A stretch of 9,645 bases of DNA from an uncultured Eubacteriales bacterium (GTDB lineage Bacteria; Bacillota; Clostridia; Christensenellales; Borkfalkiaceae). The notes beneath the pieces are model-generated. The model worked only from the letters and a program-made list of their open reading frames with translations, made no database searches and was not told the origin of the DNA. The stretch is taken from contig URKE01000060.1 in NCBI GenBank assembly GCA_900548285.1, positions 1-9,645 of the forward strand, read 5' to 3'. Positions 7,438 through 9,645 of this stretch are shown in pieces; positions within the stretch are counted from its first letter, which is position 1, and the number at the start of each line of letters is the position of its first letter. A program made the position numbers and the translations under genes.

Positions 7438-8391
7438 ATGAAAAGAAAGACGTTTCTCACAATTATGACGTTGCTGCTGACGATTGTAATGCTCACCGCT
7501 TGCGGTAAGGGAGGAAAACATAATTATTCGGAAGAATGGAGCAATAACGAAACTCATCATTGGCATGCGTGCGCAGACAAGGGCTGCAAAGAAATCAAAG
7601 ACAAAGCCGAACACTCCTGGAACGGCGGCAGCGTGTCGGTTGAGCCGACCACGGAAAAAGAAGGCACTATGGTTTATACCTGCACGGTCTGCCACAGAGA
7701 AAAGACCGAGAAGATTGATAAACTTGTCGCCGAAAAAGAATATACCATAACTTTTGACAGCAAAGGCGGCAGCGCGGTACAACCCGTTAAGGCAAGCGCA
7801 GGCGCGACGATCACGGCTCCTGCCGCTCCCACCAAAGACGGTTTTGTTTTTGCGGGTTGGTACGAAAGTACGGACGGCGGAGTAACTCTTTCCGACGTGG
7901 AATTCAGTTTTGCATATATGCCGGCAAGAGTGTTCACGCTTTACGCAAAGTGGGCGACTGCCGACATCAAGGGCAAGACTTTCAGTAAAGTTGACGCCGT
8001 TGTCGAGTGGGAGTCCGAAGAGATCAAGAAAGCGCTTCTTAAAGAAATGGAAATGACGGAGGAGCAGTTTATACAAAATCATAAGGTATCAAAAATTACG
8101 CTCGTTTTTGCGGCGGATAAAGATTCCGTGACGGTGACTTTTGATCAAAACCCGGGCGAAGAAGACAATAAAGGTAAAGGCATCGTAACGCTGTTGTACA
8201 GGATTAAAGGCTCTGCTATCGTGTTCTATGACAGCCAGGAAGATATGGAACAAGAAATCCCCGCTCACGCGTTCGGATTGCTTGCCGGCTCGACGTTTGA
8301 GTTGTCCGCAGATAAAACGACCATTATACAGAGCAATATCCAACCGGGAATGGGAACGATTAAATATAAGTATAGCGTTGCAGTAAAATAG
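7438..8391 (+). CDS. Lipoprotein with Cys/His ribbon motif, InlB-type repeat and unknown C-terminal domain
   Basis: This is a 317-residue predicted lipoprotein. The ATG at 7438 follows AAAAAGGAG with a 7-nt gap; an upstream ATG at 7366 lies inside the 16-bp tandem repeat and has no ribosome site. The signal peptide ends in lipobox LTAC with Cys22. Residues 40-50 carry HHWHACADKGC. Residues 59-95 form one ribbon repeat ending in CTVC (82-85), in which the usual first Cys of the 'ATCTEAG' stretch is Thr. Residues 101-172 are a canonical InlB B-repeat (Listeria-Bacteroides repeat: ITFDSKGGS, FAGWYES, LYAKW). Residues 176-317 form a beta-rich domain I do not recognise; it begins IKGKTFSKVD and could be lipocalin-like. 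It lies 123 bp after the large surface protein and shares its ribbon-then-InlB order, so a joint role at the cell surface is plausible. Confidence 0.9.
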   Translation: MKRKTFLTIMTLLLTIVMLTACGKGGKHNYSEEWSNNETHHWHACADKGCKEIKDKAEHSWNGGSVSVEPTTEKEGTMVYTCTVCHREKTEKIDKLVAEKEYTITFDSKGGSAVQPVKASAGATITAPAAPTKDGFVFAGWYESTDGGVTLSDVEFSFAYMPARVFTLYAKWATADIKGKTFSKVDAVVEWESEEIKKALLKEMEMTEEQFIQNHKVSKITLVFAADKDSVTVTFDQNPGEEDNKGKGIVTLLYRIKGSAIVFYDSQEDMEQEIPAHAFGLLAGSTFELSADKTTIIQSNIQPGMGTIKYKYSVAVK

Positions 8392-8544
8392 ACCTACAAA
8401 AGCGCAAGGGTTTTTCAAAAACGACAAAAACCTGCCTATAAGTCGATTATCGGTATAAAATAAAGTTGAGCAATGCTTTAAAAAAGAAAAAGTTTCGGAT
8501 CGCAAATCCAAAATCTATTAATAAAAAATAAGGAGGCAAAATTA
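8392..8544 (+). other. Intergenic gap without firm signals
   Basis: Between the two lipoprotein genes I see only a weak stem (GGTTTTT 8409-8415 with AAAAACC 8426-8432, no T-run after it) and an AT-rich TATAAAAT at 8454-8461 without a good -35 box. Neither is strong enough to say whether the last gene has its own promoter. Confidence 0.4.
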
Positions 8545-9645
8545 ATGAAGAAAAAATTACTTTGCGTCATATCCGTGATGCTTGTCGCTTTAAGCCTGTG
8601 CTTTTTTGCAAGTTGCAACGGTCGCAACGGCTGCGGCGGCAAAACGGTTGAACTGAAAAGCAGTATGGGAGTTACGCTTACCGGCGGAAACTTCGGGAAA
8701 AAGGCTAAACTCATAACCGAAAAAGTGGAAATGACGGAAGAAAACGTCAAAAGCACGATTGACAAACTGCCCGAAGAGTTTAAGTTGCTTGCCGACGAAA
8801 AAATGACGACAATCGACATTTCGGTGGAATCCGACGGAGTTAAGGTTCAACCCGACGGAAAAGTCAGAGTGTCCGTACCCGCGCCCATAGAAGGCGTCGA
8901 AGAATATCTGGTTTTCCATATCAAGAGCGAAAGCACAGTCGAACGGCTCGACTGCGAGTTCAAAGACGGGAAAGTTATTTTTGAAACGGACTCTTTCTCT
9001 CCTTACGTTTTTCTTGACAACTCAGATAGTTCGGCGCTCGTTATAAAGAATCCCGGTCCGTGCGAGGGAACGGTTACCGTAACGTATATTATGGGTGTAG
9101 TTACAACTTGGTACAAAATCTATTCCGGCGAAGAAAAGAAGATCTATTCCAGAGCGAACGAAACAGTGAAACTTTTCGTTGAATGCGGATATGATTTTGT
9201 TCTTGACGGCTGGTTTATGGAGAAAGATGGCAAAATCGAAAGCACTCCGTTTTCAACGGAAAGCATGATTGAGGGTAAAACCGTTGCGGGCGAAAAGACG
9301 ATAGTTTGCAAATTCGCGGCCGATCTTACCGATATGGAAAGCATATGGGCGTTCCCCGGTACGTCAAACATGCCTAAGGGCTATTCGGACGGAAGAGCCG
9401 CCACGTCGGTATACATCAAACCCGGCAATCAGACGGGAATCGACTTAAGCAAACTTATAATCAAGGGTAAAAAGAAAAAAGACGGCAAACTTATGTACAC
9501 GATTCTTGCGCCCGAACAATTCGTCGTTACCGGTCTTGACAAGGTCGATTATTCAAAAGAGGGCGAGTATCGCGTGGAATATAAGGTCAAAGTCAGCGAC
9601 GAAAAAGAACTTACTCTTGTTATAACCGTTTATGTTTCCGAGAAG
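8545..9645 (+). CDS. Lipoprotein with Ig-like domains, 3' end outside window
   Basis: At least 367 codons are open from ATG 8545 to the window edge. AGGAGG lies 8 nt before the start. The signal peptide (basic MKKK, hydrophobic 5-21) ends in lipobox FASC with Cys24, followed by a Gly/Asn/Cys spacer. Residues about 58-157 contain VESDGVKVQPDGKVRVSVP and then FHIKS...VIFETDSFSPYVF. This pattern is seen in an Ig/ZU5-like module common in Clostridial surface proteins. About 176-257 (YIMGVVTTWYKIYSGEEKKI, LDGWFMEKDG) looks like a diverged InlB or Ig-type repeat, and 287-365 looks like another bacterial Ig-like strand set. No catalytic motif is visible. It is co-oriented with, and 153 bp after, the preceding lipoprotein gene, so it is probably the third member of the same surface cluster. 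Domain names are my reading of the patterns. Confidence 0.88.
   Translation, partial: MKKKLLCVISVMLVALSLCFFASCNGRNGCGGKTVELKSSMGVTLTGGNFGKKAKLITEKVEMTEENVKSTIDKLPEEFKLLADEKMTTIDISVESDGVKVQPDGKVRVSVPAPIEGVEEYLVFHIKSESTVERLDCEFKDGKVIFETDSFSPYVFLDNSDSSALVIKNPGPCEGTVTVTYIMGVVTTWYKIYSGEEKKIYSRANETVKLFVECGYDFVLDGWFMEKDGKIESTPFSTESMIEGKTVAGEKTIVCKFAADLTDMESIWAFPGTSNMPKGYSDGRAATSVYIKPGNQTGIDLSKLIIKGKKKKDGKLMYTILAPEQFVVTGLDKVDYSKEGEYRVEYKVKVSDEKELTLVITVYVSEK

Noticed and set aside
7420..8082. 220-codon minus-strand frame
   Set aside because: Opposite strand of the 317-residue lipoprotein gene, which has a clear ribosome site, lipobox and InlB repeat.
8405..8435. Possible terminator after the 317-residue lipoprotein gene
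   Set aside because: The stem is only GGTTTTT/AAAAACC with a 10-nt loop, and no T-run follows.
8431..8461. Possible promoter before the last lipoprotein gene
   Set aside because: TATAAAAT is a fair -10 box, but the sequence at -35 (around CCTGCC) does not match, and AT-rich gaps give such hits by chance.

Overview
The window reads as a low-to-moderate GC Gram-positive-type genome, most likely a Clostridia-like gut bacterium. The support is strong AGGAG-type ribosome binding sites, three lipobox signal peptides, an SDR-type mannonate oxidoreductase of the Firmicute kind, and surface proteins built from InlB-like and CxxC 'treble' repeats that are common in gut Firmicutes. No ribosomal RNA, tRNA, CRISPR array, transposase or phage gene is visible.

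Layout. (1) 1-554 (+): the 3' part of an SDR oxidoreductase, probably D-mannonate oxidoreductase of hexuronate breakdown. (2) 599-639: a hairpin with T-runs on both sides, a likely bidirectional terminator between converging transcription units. (3) 640-922: no convincing gene, but a short perfect hairpin and an imperfect 14-16 bp tandem repeat. (4) 923-3924 (-): a two-gene unit, first an ABC-type sugar-binding lipoprotein, then 26 bp later a membrane-spanning regulator with an extracellular Cache-like sensor and a cytoplasmic LuxR-type helix-turn-helix. No permease or ATPase accompanies the binding protein. (5) 3925-4197: a divergent control region with a near-consensus minus-strand promoter, a weaker plus-strand promoter back to back with it, a 12-bp direct repeat spaced by two helical turns, and alternative leader hairpins. 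(6) 4198-end (+): three secreted or surface proteins in a row: a 1038-residue membrane-anchored Cys-rich protein, a 317-residue lipoprotein that shares its Cys-ribbon/InlB architecture, and a third lipoprotein that runs off the window. A perfect 4 x 16 bp tandem repeat lies between the first two.

Working model (inference): the binding protein and the membrane LuxR regulator form a ligand-sensing pair. The regulator may control its own operon and possibly the divergent surface-protein operon through the shared intergenic region. The sequence does not identify the ligand or the job of the surface proteins. The SDR gene appears to belong to a separate sugar-acid operon that ends at the terminator.
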